DNA of 64,000 bases from Bacteroidota bacterium (GCA_018267615.1 JAFDYD010000014.1:1-64000); one strand, 5' to 3'. Positions 46,824 to 55,043 are shown, counted from the stretch's first letter. Numbers and translations are program-made. Notes: generated by a model not told the origin, from the sequence alone.

Positions 46824-47798
46824 TCACGATATTAACCTCGCCGCATCCTTCGCAAAATAAGTTGCGATCAAATCTGCGCCTGCTCTTTTGATTGCAGTTA
46901 AAGTTTCGAGAATTGCTTTCTCTTCATTCAGCCAACCCATTTTTGCGGCTGCTTTAATCATTGCATATTCGCCACTGATATTATAGGCACTAACGGGAAC
47001 GGTCACTGAATTTTTTACTTCACGGATAATATCAAGATATGCTAATGCAGGTTTTACCATCACAATATCTGCACCTTCTTCAACATCCATCAAGGTTTCT
47101 TTAATGGCTTCGATTCTATTTGCATAATCCATCTGGTAAGTTTTCTTATCACCAAATCCCGGAGCAGAATCCAATGCATCACGAAATGGTCCATAAAAAC
47201 AGGAAGCATACTTCGCACTATACGCCATAATACCAGTTTTTATATAGCCGTTTTCTTCAAGGCCTTTTCTAATTGCACCTATGCGCCCGTCCATCATATC
47301 ACTCGGCGCAACAAAATCCGCTCCTGCCTCCGCGTGACTCAAACTCATCTTCACTAATACTTCTACAGTTTCGTCATTGATTATTTCACCATCTTTTACA
47401 ATTCCATCATGTCCGTAAGAAGAATAAGGATCCAATGCTACATCTGTCATCACGACCATTCCCGGCACAGCATCTTTTATTGCTTTGATGCTTTGCTGCA
47501 TCAATCCATTTCTATTCCATGCTTCTTTACCGGTATTATCTTTTACTTCATCTTTGGCTTTGACAAAAATCAACACACTTTTAATTCCCATCATCCATAA
47601 TTCTTTTACTTCTTTTATGGTGAGATCCAATGAGCGGCGATAATATCCGGGCATGGATGGAATTTCGTGCGCGATATCTTTACCTTCATCGATAAATAAT
47701 GGCGCAATAAAATCATTTACTGATAAAGAAGTTTCGGCAACAAGGCTTCTTATTGATGCGTTGGTTCTTAAAATCCTGTTTCTTCTTTCTAAGTGCAT
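46824..47798 (-). CDS. hemB: Delta-aminolevulinic acid dehydratase (porphobilinogen synthase)
   Basis: Condenses two 5-aminolevulinates to porphobilinogen. The 324 residues contain both Schiff-base lysines (MAYSAKYASCFYGPFRDA and MVKPALAYLDII). The metal-site segment reads DVALDPYSSYGHDG, lacking the three cysteines of zinc-dependent enzymes, so this is a Mg-type, cysteine-free variant. The stop codon lies inside the right arm of the IVS-like unit. Operon position is after hemF, across a long palindrome. Confidence 0.97.
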   Translation of the reverse strand: MHLERRNRILRTNASIRSLVAETSLSVNDFIAPLFIDEGKDIAHEIPSMPGYYRRSLDLTIKEVKELWMMGIKSVLIFVKAKDEVKDNTGKEAWNRNGLMQQSIKAIKDAVPGMVVMTDVALDPYSSYGHDGIVKDGEIINDETVEVLVKMSLSHAEAGADFVAPSDMMDGRIGAIRKGLEENGYIKTGIMAYSAKYASCFYGPFRDALDSAPGFGDKKTYQMDYANRIEAIKETLMDVEEGADIVMVKPALAYLDIIREVKNSVTVPVSAYNISGEYAMIKAAAKMGWLNEEKAILETLTAIKRAGADLIATYFAKDAARLIS

Positions 47799-47820
47799 TT
47801 TGTTTATTATTTATTTTGAC

Positions 47821-47960
47821 ATTGTCAGAACCGGGATTTGTCTGAACTGGGATGTATGTGATGCATGGGATGAGTGAGAATTATTTTTGAAACCCATTTT
47901 TTGAAAATTATCTCACTCATCCCATACATCCCAGTTCAGACAAATCCCGGTTCTGACAAT
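47821..47960. repeat. Inverted repeat of the GAACCGGGATTTGT family inside the hem operon
   Basis: The left arm, about 47821-47882, and the right arm, 47907-47960, match over about 54 positions, except that the left arm has an extra 8 nt (TGATGCAT) within GGGATGTATG/GGGATGAG. It occupies almost all of the hemF-hemB gap. The outer word GTCTGAACCGGGATTTGT-like sequence recurs at 60264-60463. Confidence 0.95.
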
Positions 47961-47965
47961 TGCCA

Positions 47966-48919
47966 TCAAACCCATTCTTTCGGGTGTAAACAAGCTTGCC
48001 ATAATTTATCTTCTTCAGTTCCTGGTTGTGGACGGTAATCATATTCCCATCTTGCCCGAGGGGGCAGACTCATTAAAATACTTTCTGTTCTTCCATTTGT
48101 TTTTAATCCGAAAATTGTTCCGCGATCATGGATCAAATTGAATTCAACATATCTGCCTCTTCTTATTTCCTGCCATTTTATTTGATCTTTTCCATACGAT
48201 AAATCTTTTCTTTTTTCTACGATCGGAAAATAGGCATTTAGAAATGCGTTGCCATTATTTTTTTGAAATTGAAATAATTTTTCAGCATCGTCTTCATCTG
48301 CGGGACGAAGATGATCATAGAAAATTCCCCCTATTCCGCGCATTTCGTTATTGCGATGTGTATTGCAGAAATATTCGTCGCAGGCTTTTTTATATTCAGG
48401 ATACAGGTTTTCTCCAAAAGGGTCCAACACATCTTTCAAGGTCTGATGAAAATGTTTTGCATCTTCTTCAAAAAGATAATATGGCGTGAGATCAGTGCCT
48501 CCGCCAAACCAACGATCAATTACATAACCAGCTTCATCATACAATTCAAAATAACGCCAGTTTGCATGTATTGTAGGCACATAGGGATTTAGTGGGTGAA
48601 TTACGATTGAAAGTCCACAGGCAAACCATTTATCTCCATCGATCTTTAATTGTCTCCGCATTGGATCAGTAACTTTTCCATACACTACCGAGGAATTCAC
48701 ACCTCCTTTTTCAAAAATATTTCCTTGTGCGATTACCCTGGTTTTTCCACCGCCACCGCTTCCGCCTGGTTTTCTTTCCCATTCATCCTCTCTGAATTTG
48801 GCCTTTCCGTCAATTTTTTCCAATTCAGTACAAATACGATTTTGCAAATCATAAATAAATACGATCCAGTTCTCACGAAACAGATGTGTTTCTTTTTTAT
48901 CAAGCATCGATGTACTCAT
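47966..48919 (-). CDS. hemF: Oxygen-dependent coproporphyrinogen III oxidase
   Basis: Oxidative decarboxylation of coproporphyrinogen III to protoporphyrinogen IX using O2. The 317 residues show RWFGGGTDLTPYYLFEEDAKHFH, GIGGIFYDHL and RYVEFNLIHDRGTIFGLKTNGRTESILMSLPP. Its presence implies haem synthesis under oxic conditions; no hemN is in the window. ATG 48919 or 48907 (second Met) are both possible. It is 33 nt after hemE. Confidence 0.97.
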   Translation of the reverse strand: MSTSMLDKKETHLFRENWIVFIYDLQNRICTELEKIDGKAKFREDEWERKPGGSGGGGKTRVIAQGNIFEKGGVNSSVVYGKVTDPMRRQLKIDGDKWFACGLSIVIHPLNPYVPTIHANWRYFELYDEAGYVIDRWFGGGTDLTPYYLFEEDAKHFHQTLKDVLDPFGENLYPEYKKACDEYFCNTHRNNEMRGIGGIFYDHLRPADEDDAEKLFQFQKNNGNAFLNAYFPIVEKRKDLSYGKDQIKWQEIRRGRYVEFNLIHDRGTIFGLKTNGRTESILMSLPPRARWEYDYRPQPGTEEDKLWQACLHPKEWV

Positions 48920-48952
48920 TTCCGAAATTCATTTTTCAAAATCGAAATATTA

Positions 48953-50008
48953 TCAATTGAAAGCAACCGAAGGTGATGGCTGATAATTTTTCACCGTATC
49001 CACAAATGCACGTGCATGATCAACCGGCACATTCGGCGTAATCCCGTGACCAAGGTTTGCAATATATCTTTGACTGCCGAAGCCATCGAGCATTTTTTTA
49101 ACTTCATTCTTAAGAACAGGAATAGGAGAAAGTAATTTTGCGGGATCCATATTCCCCTGCAACGTAACACGATTTCCTGCAAATTTTCTCGCGAGCTGAG
49201 GTGATATGCACCAGTCTAACCCAAGGCCATTCGTTCCTGTTTCAGCCATCGCTTCTAATGAGTGCCACGCACCTTTTGCAAAAATTATATTCAACGCTTT
49301 TTCGTCGTTTAGTGCATCGACGATTTGACGGATATATTGCAACGACAAATTTTCAAAATCATCCGGACCGAGCAATCCTCCCCAGCTATCAAAAATCTGA
49401 ATCACATCAGCACCTGATTTTACCTGCTGTTTTACATATTGGATTGTTGTATCCGTAACCATTTGTAATAATTGGTGGGCGAGTTCGGGTTGGGTATAAC
49501 AAAATGCTTTAGCCGCGTCAAAAGTCTTTGAACCTTTCCCTTCCACCATATAACACAATAATGTCCACGGAGCTCCAGCAAATCCAATAAGAGGAACGCG
49601 GCCATTCAATTCTTTTTTTGTCATCGCCAATGCATCAAAAACATATTTCAATTTTTCGTTGACATCAGGAATATGAATTCGTTTTAAATCTTCTTTGCTT
49701 TTAATCGGATCAGGAAGAATAGGTCCTTTGTTTTCTATTAACTGGACTTCCAGGCCCATTGCCTGCGGAACGACGAGTATATCTGAAAAGATAATAGCAG
49801 CGTCCACGCCGATTTGTTCAACGGGTTGAATCGTGATCGCAGTTGCTAATTCAGGAGTTTGCACGCGTTCAAAAAAGGAAAACTTTTCTTTTAGTTTTAT
49901 ATAATCCGGTAAATATCTTCCGGCCTGACGCATCATCCATACAGGTGGACGATCAACTTTTTCACTGCGCAATGCTTTTAACAATAAATCATTTTTTAAA
50001 GTAGCCAT
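48953..50008 (-). CDS. hemE: Uroporphyrinogen decarboxylase
   Basis: Decarboxylates the four acetate side chains of uroporphyrinogen III. The N-terminal motif PPVWMMRQAGRYLPDY, the GAPWTLLCYMVEGKGSK loop, and IFDSWGGLLGPDDFE are intact in 351 residues. It is a cytosolic TIM barrel without cofactors. It starts 9 nt after the hemD stop, consistent with an operon. Confidence 0.97.
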   Translation of the reverse strand: MATLKNDLLLKALRSEKVDRPPVWMMRQAGRYLPDYIKLKEKFSFFERVQTPELATAITIQPVEQIGVDAAIIFSDILVVPQAMGLEVQLIENKGPILPDPIKSKEDLKRIHIPDVNEKLKYVFDALAMTKKELNGRVPLIGFAGAPWTLLCYMVEGKGSKTFDAAKAFCYTQPELAHQLLQMVTDTTIQYVKQQVKSGADVIQIFDSWGGLLGPDDFENLSLQYIRQIVDALNDEKALNIIFAKGAWHSLEAMAETGTNGLGLDWCISPQLARKFAGNRVTLQGNMDPAKLLSPIPVLKNEVKKMLDGFGSQRYIANLGHGITPNVPVDHARAFVDTVKNYQPSPSVAFN

Positions 50009-50017
50009 ATGATATTT

Positions 50018-50737
50018 TTAATGTACGGGATCTGTTTGAAAATATTCAATACAATTTTTGACCAATATTTCTTTGCCCGGCGATTGGCTGACGATTATTT
50101 TGTTTTGAGAATATTCTTTTATAGTGTTTGCCGTCGTGGTGCCAATCGCAAAAAATACGGTGCGTTCGTCTAACTCATTTGCTGAAAAAAAACTTTTAGC
50201 TGCACTCGGACTGAAAAATAAAACACCATTGTATTGCTTCGATAATTCTTTTGGTGTTAAGATTGTTTCATACACTATTATTTCGTCGATACCAATATGA
50301 TGTTCTTTCAACAGCGATGGCAATTCATCTCTTCGTTGATTGCCACAGAAAAATAGTATAGCTTTTATATTATCTTTTATAATCTCACCGGATAATGAGA
50401 CAGCATTGTTGGCTGAACCTTTTATTGAATTTTCCCCAAAATATGCTGCAATGATTTTTTTTGTAGTACCAGACATGCAATAAATATCCCATTTAGGTTT
50501 TATACCCAATGATCTTAACTCCTCGATAATATTCTCTGCTGCATTCATGCTCGTAAAAACGACGGTCGATGATTTTCCGGAAAGTTCAGCAATACGATCT
50601 TTTAGTTTTTGATTTTTTATTGGATTAACCTTGATAAAAGCGAATGCATCGATGAGCACATCATTTGCCGCCGCTTCATCAATCAATGACTGCGGCAACT
50701 CCATTGTAGAAAGTAAATATGCTTTATTTTTTTGCAT
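50018..50737 (-). CDS. hemD: Uroporphyrinogen-III synthase
   Basis: Closes and inverts ring D of hydroxymethylbilane. The 239-residue product is divergent, as HemD usually is, but shows the two-lobed pattern with VVFTSMNAAENIIEEL and VLFFSPSAAKSFF, and sits between hemC and hemE. ATG 50737 is chosen (MQKNKAYLLSTM); it overlaps the 3' end of hemC by 14 nt, suggesting translational coupling. The longer in-frame start at 50806 would lie deep within hemC and is unlikely. Confidence 0.9.
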   Translation of the reverse strand: MQKNKAYLLSTMELPQSLIDEAAANDVLIDAFAFIKVNPIKNQKLKDRIAELSGKSSTVVFTSMNAAENIIEELRSLGIKPKWDIYCMSGTTKKIIAAYFGENSIKGSANNAVSLSGEIIKDNIKAILFFCGNQRRDELPSLLKEHHIGIDEIIVYETILTPKELSKQYNGVLFFSPSAAKSFFSANELDERTVFFAIGTTTANTIKEYSQNKIIVSQSPGKEILVKNCIEYFQTDPVH

Positions 50738-51686
50738 TGCGTATTGTTTGGATGATGTCTTGTCCTTCATCAGATAATAACAATTCTTCCGCTGCTTCTT
50801 TTCCAAGTCCCATCACTTTGTCGAGGGGAAGAATTTTTTCTATCTCGGCTTTTTTCGAACCATCAGGTGTCAAAATATTTCCCCTGAAATAGAGTTCGTC
50901 TTCTTCCACTTCGGCCAGCGCTGCAATAGGAGTAGAGCAACCGCCTAACAATGTTCTGAGAAAATCTCTTTCAATTTTTGTGCACAGCTTCGTGTTTCCG
51001 TCATTCACAGATTCGCAAATGTCTAATGATTCGTTGTCCTCCTCGCGACATACGATCATTATCGCGCCCTGTGAAGGAGCGGGAAGCATCCAGTCAAGTT
51101 CAACGGAATGATCCGGTCTCAGGCCGATCCTTTCCAATCCTGCCGCGGCAAAAATTGCGGCATCCCAATTATTTTCTTTGAGCTTAACCATTCTTGTATT
51201 CACGTTGCCTCTCAAATTTTCTATCGTATGATTCGGATACCTGTGTAACCATTGCGCTTTTCTTCGGATACTGCTTGTTGCTATAATAAACGAAGCTGGT
51301 TTTTGCTGCGGATCATGTTTGTCTGTCAGTGATAACCGGCTATTCAGTTTTTCCTTTTCTCCTTTATATACTAATAAGTCTTTCGTGTTTCCTCTTTTTA
51401 ACACAGCAGCCTGCGCAATGCCAACAGGTAATTGTGTCGGCACATCTTTCATCGAATGCACGGCTATATCAATTTTTTTATTGAGAAGTGCGATATCCAG
51501 GCTCCTGGTAAAAATTCCCTGTACACCCATTTCATATAACGGAGTTTTCAAATCGATATCACCCTCACTTTTTATGTGAACGAGTTCCGCCGCTATTTCA
51601 TAGCTGGCCAGCAAATTCTTCACCTGTGTTGCCTGCCAGAGAGCCAATTGGCTTTCTCTTGTGCCGATTCGGACCACCTTTCGCAT
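50724..51686 (-). CDS. hemC: Hydroxymethylbilane synthase (porphobilinogen deaminase)
   Basis: Polymerises four porphobilinogens on a dipyrromethane cofactor. The cofactor-binding cysteine is in LLGGCSTPIAALAEV, and the N-terminus is typical from MRKVVRIGTRESQLALWQ. The 320 residues suit the family. ATG 51686 starts 4 nt after the hemA stop; the longer frame reaching 51782 overlaps hemA and is not needed. Confidence 0.97.
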   Translation of the reverse strand: MRKVVRIGTRESQLALWQATQVKNLLASYEIAAELVHIKSEGDIDLKTPLYEMGVQGIFTRSLDIALLNKKIDIAVHSMKDVPTQLPVGIAQAAVLKRGNTKDLLVYKGEKEKLNSRLSLTDKHDPQQKPASFIIATSSIRRKAQWLHRYPNHTIENLRGNVNTRMVKLKENNWDAAIFAAAGLERIGLRPDHSVELDWMLPAPSQGAIMIVCREEDNESLDICESVNDGNTKLCTKIERDFLRTLLGGCSTPIAALAEVEEDELYFRGNILTPDGSKKAEIEKILPLDKVMGLGKEAAEELLLSDEGQDIIQTIRNAKK

Positions 51687-51690
51687 TTTT

Positions 51691-52923
51691 TCAATTTGTG
51701 CTACTGCCCATGAATTCATTGATGGCTTCAATATAATGACAGCCACGTTGATTCTGGCGACGCATTTTCGAGGCCATGCCACTAATTACACGTTGGATTT
51801 TTTCATCCGTGTTACTCATCAATGTTGTAGAAGAAGATGATTGTACAAATAATGGGGAGGTATGAATTTCTTTCAATTTAATTTTTACTGCGTTCAGTAC
51901 CGGAACATGTTTTCTCATTTCGTGCCATTCCATCAATTCTTCTATATGTTTAGTGATAATGGCTTTTGCTTTTGGCACTTCTGCTTCGCGTTTTTGAAGT
52001 GTTTCGTCTTTCAATTTTGATAGTTCATCAACGCCTATCACTGTTACTTCTGGAATTTCCATCGCTTCTTTCTCTACATTATAAGGAATAGAAAGATCGA
52101 GAATCAATTTTGCACCTTTGTTTTGCAATTGACTTTTTAAGACAACCGGTGTTGCTGCATTTGTTGCAACAAGAATAATATCAGCCTCACCAACAAAACG
52201 ATCCAATTGTTCGATTGGCGCATATTTTAAATCCAATTCGTTAGCAAGTTCGGCAGCCTTTTCTTCGGTGCGGTTGATTAAAGTGATATTGCTAACTGAT
52301 AAATAATCTTTCAAATTCTTGCAAGTGGAGCGTCCAATTTTTCCTACGCCCAGCAATAAGATTCTCTTATCCGTAACGTTCGGCACATTCTCTTTAATAT
52401 ATTGTACGGCAGTGAAAGAAACAGAAACAGTTCCATCACTCAGCGCAGTTTGATTTTTGATAACTTTTGAAGATTGTAATACGGCATTCGTAGTTCTCTC
52501 CATGAACGCTTGAATAAATTTTCTATCCTTTGCAAATTTTACTGCGCGTTTAATCTGGCCCACGATTTCGTAATCACCGAGAATTTGTGAATCCAATCCG
52601 CCAGCCACATTAAATAAATGCCTGATGGCGGGAATACCGCTCTTAATATATGCGAGCTCAGTAAATAATTCTTTTGAACCAATAGTCTGTGAACAAAGTA
52701 AATCGATAAGCTGCGAAGCATTTTCAGCGAAGCCATAAATTTCTGTACGATTGCATGTAGAAAGGACAAACAGTTCATTCAATCCGTGAGATGGAGCGAG
52801 TGCCAATATATTTTCATATTGTTCTTGCCCAATGGCAAATGAACCCCTGACCAGGTCATCCGTTTTTTTATAATTGATCCCGGCTACGAAAAATGTTGAC
52901 AAATCTAAAAACTTATTCCTCAT
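51691..52923 (-). CDS. hemA: Glutamyl-tRNA reductase
   Basis: First committed step of the C5 haem pathway: NADPH reduction of glutamyl-tRNA to glutamate-1-semialdehyde. The catalytic cysteine is C57 (LSTCNRTEIYG); the NADPH domain shows ILLLGVGKIGRSTCKNL and the C-terminal dimerisation helices are present. ATG 52923 is chosen because a TAnnTTTG element lies 25 nt upstream of it and the longer start at 52971 would sit upstream of that promoter. It is the first gene of the minus-strand hem operon. Confidence 0.97.
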   Translation of the reverse strand: MRNKFLDLSTFFVAGINYKKTDDLVRGSFAIGQEQYENILALAPSHGLNELFVLSTCNRTEIYGFAENASQLIDLLCSQTIGSKELFTELAYIKSGIPAIRHLFNVAGGLDSQILGDYEIVGQIKRAVKFAKDRKFIQAFMERTTNAVLQSSKVIKNQTALSDGTVSVSFTAVQYIKENVPNVTDKRILLLGVGKIGRSTCKNLKDYLSVSNITLINRTEEKAAELANELDLKYAPIEQLDRFVGEADIILVATNAATPVVLKSQLQNKGAKLILDLSIPYNVEKEAMEIPEVTVIGVDELSKLKDETLQKREAEVPKAKAIITKHIEELMEWHEMRKHVPVLNAVKIKLKEIHTSPLFVQSSSSTTLMSNTDEKIQRVISGMASKMRRQNQRGCHYIEAINEFMGSSTN

Positions 52924-52947
52924 CGGACATTTTATTATGACTATACG

Positions 52948-52955
52948 CAAAAGTA
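52948..52955 (-). promoter_or_regulatory. hem operon promoter -7 element (upstream of hemA)
   Basis: TACTTTTG on the minus strand, 25 nt before the hemA ATG. A TTTG at 52969-52972 is only 13 nt away, shorter than the usual spacer. The element is identical to that of divergent hemH. Confidence 0.6.
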
Positions 52956-53076
52956 AACGTGAGGCCGGCAAAAAGCGAATTTTAATGTCATTGAACTGTC
53001 ATTTATGATGTATCAATTAACACCTAATCATCTAATGCAGCCTTAAATCCAAGAATTTTTTTCATGCAGAGTTATA

Positions 53077-53109
53077 TTTGAGTTTTTAGACGCCCAATAA
53101 TTACTTTTG
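53077..53109 (+). promoter_or_regulatory. hemH promoter, complete Bacteroidota sigma-A type
   Basis: TTTG (53077-53080), a 21-nt spacer and TACTTTTG (53102-53109). The ATG follows at 53118, so the transcript would be leaderless or have a leader of one to a few bases. Confidence 0.8.
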
Positions 53110-53117
53110 CGGACATT

Positions 53118-54170
53118 ATGACTACAAAAAAGCGCGGCGTTATTTTAATGAATCTGGGTTCTCCGGATTCTACGGAAGTAAAAGATGTTCGCCGCTACCT
53201 GATGCAGTTTCTTATGGATAAAAGGGTAATCGACTATCCATATATTTTCCGAAAGATCCTGGTGGGCGCTATCATCGTTCCTTTCAGAGCGTCAAAATCG
53301 GCTGAGGCTTATAAAACTATCTGGACAAAAGAAGGATCTCCACTAATTGTATTTACCAAACAACTGAGAGATCAATTACAGATGTCGGTAACGGAGCCGG
53401 TAGCAGTAGCCATGCGCTATGGCAATCCAACGATGGAGGCGGCTTACAAATATGTGCTTGATCAAATGCCGGATGTTGAAGAAGTTTTGGCAATACCCAT
53501 GTATCCACATTATGCGATGTCATCTTACGAAACTGCGGTTGAGCATGCACGCGAGATATACAGAAAGAAAAAATACCGCTTCAATCTTCAGTTTGTAAAA
53601 CCCTATTATAATGATCGGGATTATATTCATGCGCTGAGTGAGCACATGCGTCCATATCTTCAGCAGGATTATGACCATATTTTGTTTAGCTATCATGGAA
53701 TTCCTGAGAGTCATTTAAAAAAAACAGATGTCACGGGTCATCACTGTTTGCAATCTGCAGATTGTTGCCAGGTGAATTCTACTGCTCACGCTACATGTTA
53801 TCGTCATCAATGCCTGCAAACAACAAAATTGGTGACTGAACAACTGCAAATTCCGAAAAATAAATACAGCTATTCGTTTCAATCCAGGCTCGGCAGAGAG
53901 GAATGGCTGAAACCTTATACGGATTTTCGACTGCAAGACATGCCAAAGGAAGGGATTAAAAAACTATTGATTATTTGTCCGGCTTTTGTGAGCGATTGTC
54001 TCGAAACTCTGGAAGAAATTGCCATTCGTGGCAAGGAAAGTTTTTTGAGTTCCGGTGGTGAATCTTTTGAGATGATTCCATGTTTGAATACCGATCAGCT
54101 CTGGGTGGATGCAATTGCAAAATGGGTAAATGAGTTTGCTCGTGGCGAACAATCTATGATTCTCAAATAA
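53118..54170 (+). CDS. hemH: Ferrochelatase with internal cysteine cluster
   Basis: Inserts Fe2+ into protoporphyrin IX to give protohaem. The catalytic histidine is H193 (LFSYHGIPESH) and the N-terminal MNLGSPDS motif is intact in 350 residues. Between residues 210 and 232 there are five cysteines (C210, C216, C217, C227, C232), an internal arrangement that in some bacterial ferrochelatases ligates a [2Fe-2S] cluster; cluster presence is inferred. It is divergent from hemA, with a textbook promoter, and followed by hemJ across a palindrome. Confidence 0.96.
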   Translation: MTTKKRGVILMNLGSPDSTEVKDVRRYLMQFLMDKRVIDYPYIFRKILVGAIIVPFRASKSAEAYKTIWTKEGSPLIVFTKQLRDQLQMSVTEPVAVAMRYGNPTMEAAYKYVLDQMPDVEEVLAIPMYPHYAMSSYETAVEHAREIYRKKKYRFNLQFVKPYYNDRDYIHALSEHMRPYLQQDYDHILFSYHGIPESHLKKTDVTGHHCLQSADCCQVNSTAHATCYRHQCLQTTKLVTEQLQIPKNKYSYSFQSRLGREEWLKPYTDFRLQDMPKEGIKKLLIICPAFVSDCLETLEEIAIRGKESFLSSGGESFEMIPCLNTDQLWVDAIAKWVNEFARGEQSMILK

Positions 54171-54175
54171 GATAT

Positions 54176-54263
54176 GAGGTGTTAGGAATAAGGTGTGAGG
54201 TGTATGGTAATTGTTATACCTTATACCTTACCTTATACCTTACACCTTATCCCTAACATCTCC
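54176..54263. repeat. Inverted repeat of GGTGTAAGG words between hemH and hemJ
   Basis: The left arm 54176-54210 (GAGGTGTTAGGAATAAGGTG...) pairs imperfectly with about 54221-54263. The right arm contains CTTATACCTTACC and CTTATACCTTACA in tandem, then CTTATCCCTAACATCTCC. It occupies nearly all of the space from the hemH stop to 3 nt before the hemJ ATG, so it may influence hemJ translation. Confidence 0.88.
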
Positions 54264-54266
54264 ATT

Positions 54267-54794
54267 ATGTACAACTACATCAAGGCACTGCATATTATTT
54301 TTATTGTAACCTGGTTCAGTGGCTTATTTTATATTGTGCGGTTGTTTATTTACAATACTGAAGCGGAGTCAAAAGAAGAACCTGAGAGAAGTATTTTACA
54401 CGCTCAGTTTGGAATAATGATTAGAAGGCTTTGGATGGGGATCACTTGGCCGTCTGCAGTATTAACTTTAATTTTTGGACCATGGATGTGGTATCTTTTA
54501 GGATCCCTTCCTCAATGGCTTTTGATTAAATTGATTTTTGTGGCTGCGCTTTATCTATATCATTTTTCTCTTCATAACATTTACAGGCAACAGGCAAAAG
54601 GAATTTTTAAATATAGCTCGCAGCAACTACGCATGTGGAATGAAGTTGCAACTATTTTCCTCTTTGCAATCGTTTTCCTTGCAATCGTCAAACAGGCCAT
54701 GGGCCTTGTTTGGGGACTTGGTGGATTGGTTGCGTTAATCATAATACTTTTTGCAGCGATCAGGATTTACAAACAGGTTAGAATTAAGAAATAA
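54267..54794 (+). CDS. hemJ: Protoporphyrinogen IX oxidase, HemJ type
   Basis: A 175-residue, four-to-five-helix membrane protein of the HemJ (UPF0093) family, which oxidises protoporphyrinogen IX to protoporphyrin IX in organisms without HemG or HemY. The family N-terminus YIKALHIIFIVTWFSGLFYIVRLFIY carries the conserved His (H9), and the last helices show RMWNEVATIFLFAIVFLAIVK with the conserved Lys. Its place behind hemH supports the call. ATG 54267 is preferred; the longer frame from 54195 would translate the palindrome. Confidence 0.92.
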   Translation: MYNYIKALHIIFIVTWFSGLFYIVRLFIYNTEAESKEEPERSILHAQFGIMIRRLWMGITWPSAVLTLIFGPWMWYLLGSLPQWLLIKLIFVAALYLYHFSLHNIYRQQAKGIFKYSSQQLRMWNEVATIFLFAIVFLAIVKQAMGLVWGLGGLVALIIILFAAIRIYKQVRIKK

Positions 54795-54797
54795 AAA

Positions 54798-54868
54798 GTT
54801 GACAGAGACAGTTGACAGACTCTAATCGCAGTCACTTCATGCAATCTGTCATCTGTTAATTCACGTCA
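54798..54868. repeat. Weak inverted repeat, GTTGACAGA family
   Basis: GTTGACAGAGACAGTTGACA (54798-54817) against AATCTGTCATCTGTTAATTC (from 54843) pairs imperfectly. The same GTTGACAG word occurs at 11931-11996. Confidence 0.5.
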
Positions 54869-54872
54869 ATGA

Positions 54873-54900
54873 AAAAGCCTTCTTTGCGAAGGCTTTTATA
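54873..54900 (+). terminator. Rho-independent terminator of hemH-hemJ
   Basis: AAAAGCCTTC (54873-54882), a 5-nt loop and GAAGGCTTTT (54888-54897), then TATAATAAG. Strong stem with a partly built-in U-tract. Confidence 0.85.
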
Positions 54901-54941
54901 ATAAGGGGCAAAAAGGTGGTCTTTCGGAAACTGGTTTCTAC

Positions 54942-55043
54942 ATGGTAATTCCGGACATTGGCAATTTCACCGATGTATTTTTAGGTTTTTCTAAGGCAAT
55001 AAAAGAGATTAAAAACGGGATGGTTCCGGATTTCAAAATATAA
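54942..55043 (+). pseudogene. Possible C-terminal remnant of a lost gene
   Basis: A 33-codon frame (MVIPDIGNFTDVFLGFSKAI...MVPDFKI-stop), open upstream to the terminator (adding GQKGGLSETGFY). The composition looks protein-like and unlike random AT-rich sequence, but I do not recognise it and it is short. It may be chance. Confidence 0.2.

Larger units (their letters stand above)
46364..46828. mobile_element. Candidate IVS-like unit: four-helix-bundle gene flanked by inverted repeats
   Basis: CGTGAAACGTGAAACGTGAG (46364-46383) and 46801-46828 (TTTCACGTTTGACGTCTCAC then GTCTCACG) are imperfect inverted copies of the same word family seen at 30355-30405. They enclose only the four-helix-bundle gene. 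The unit interrupts the spacing between hemB and hemL, and the hemB stop codon lies in its right arm. No transposase and no obvious target duplication are present; the mobile nature is inferred from the resemblance to 23S rRNA intervening sequences. Confidence 0.5.
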
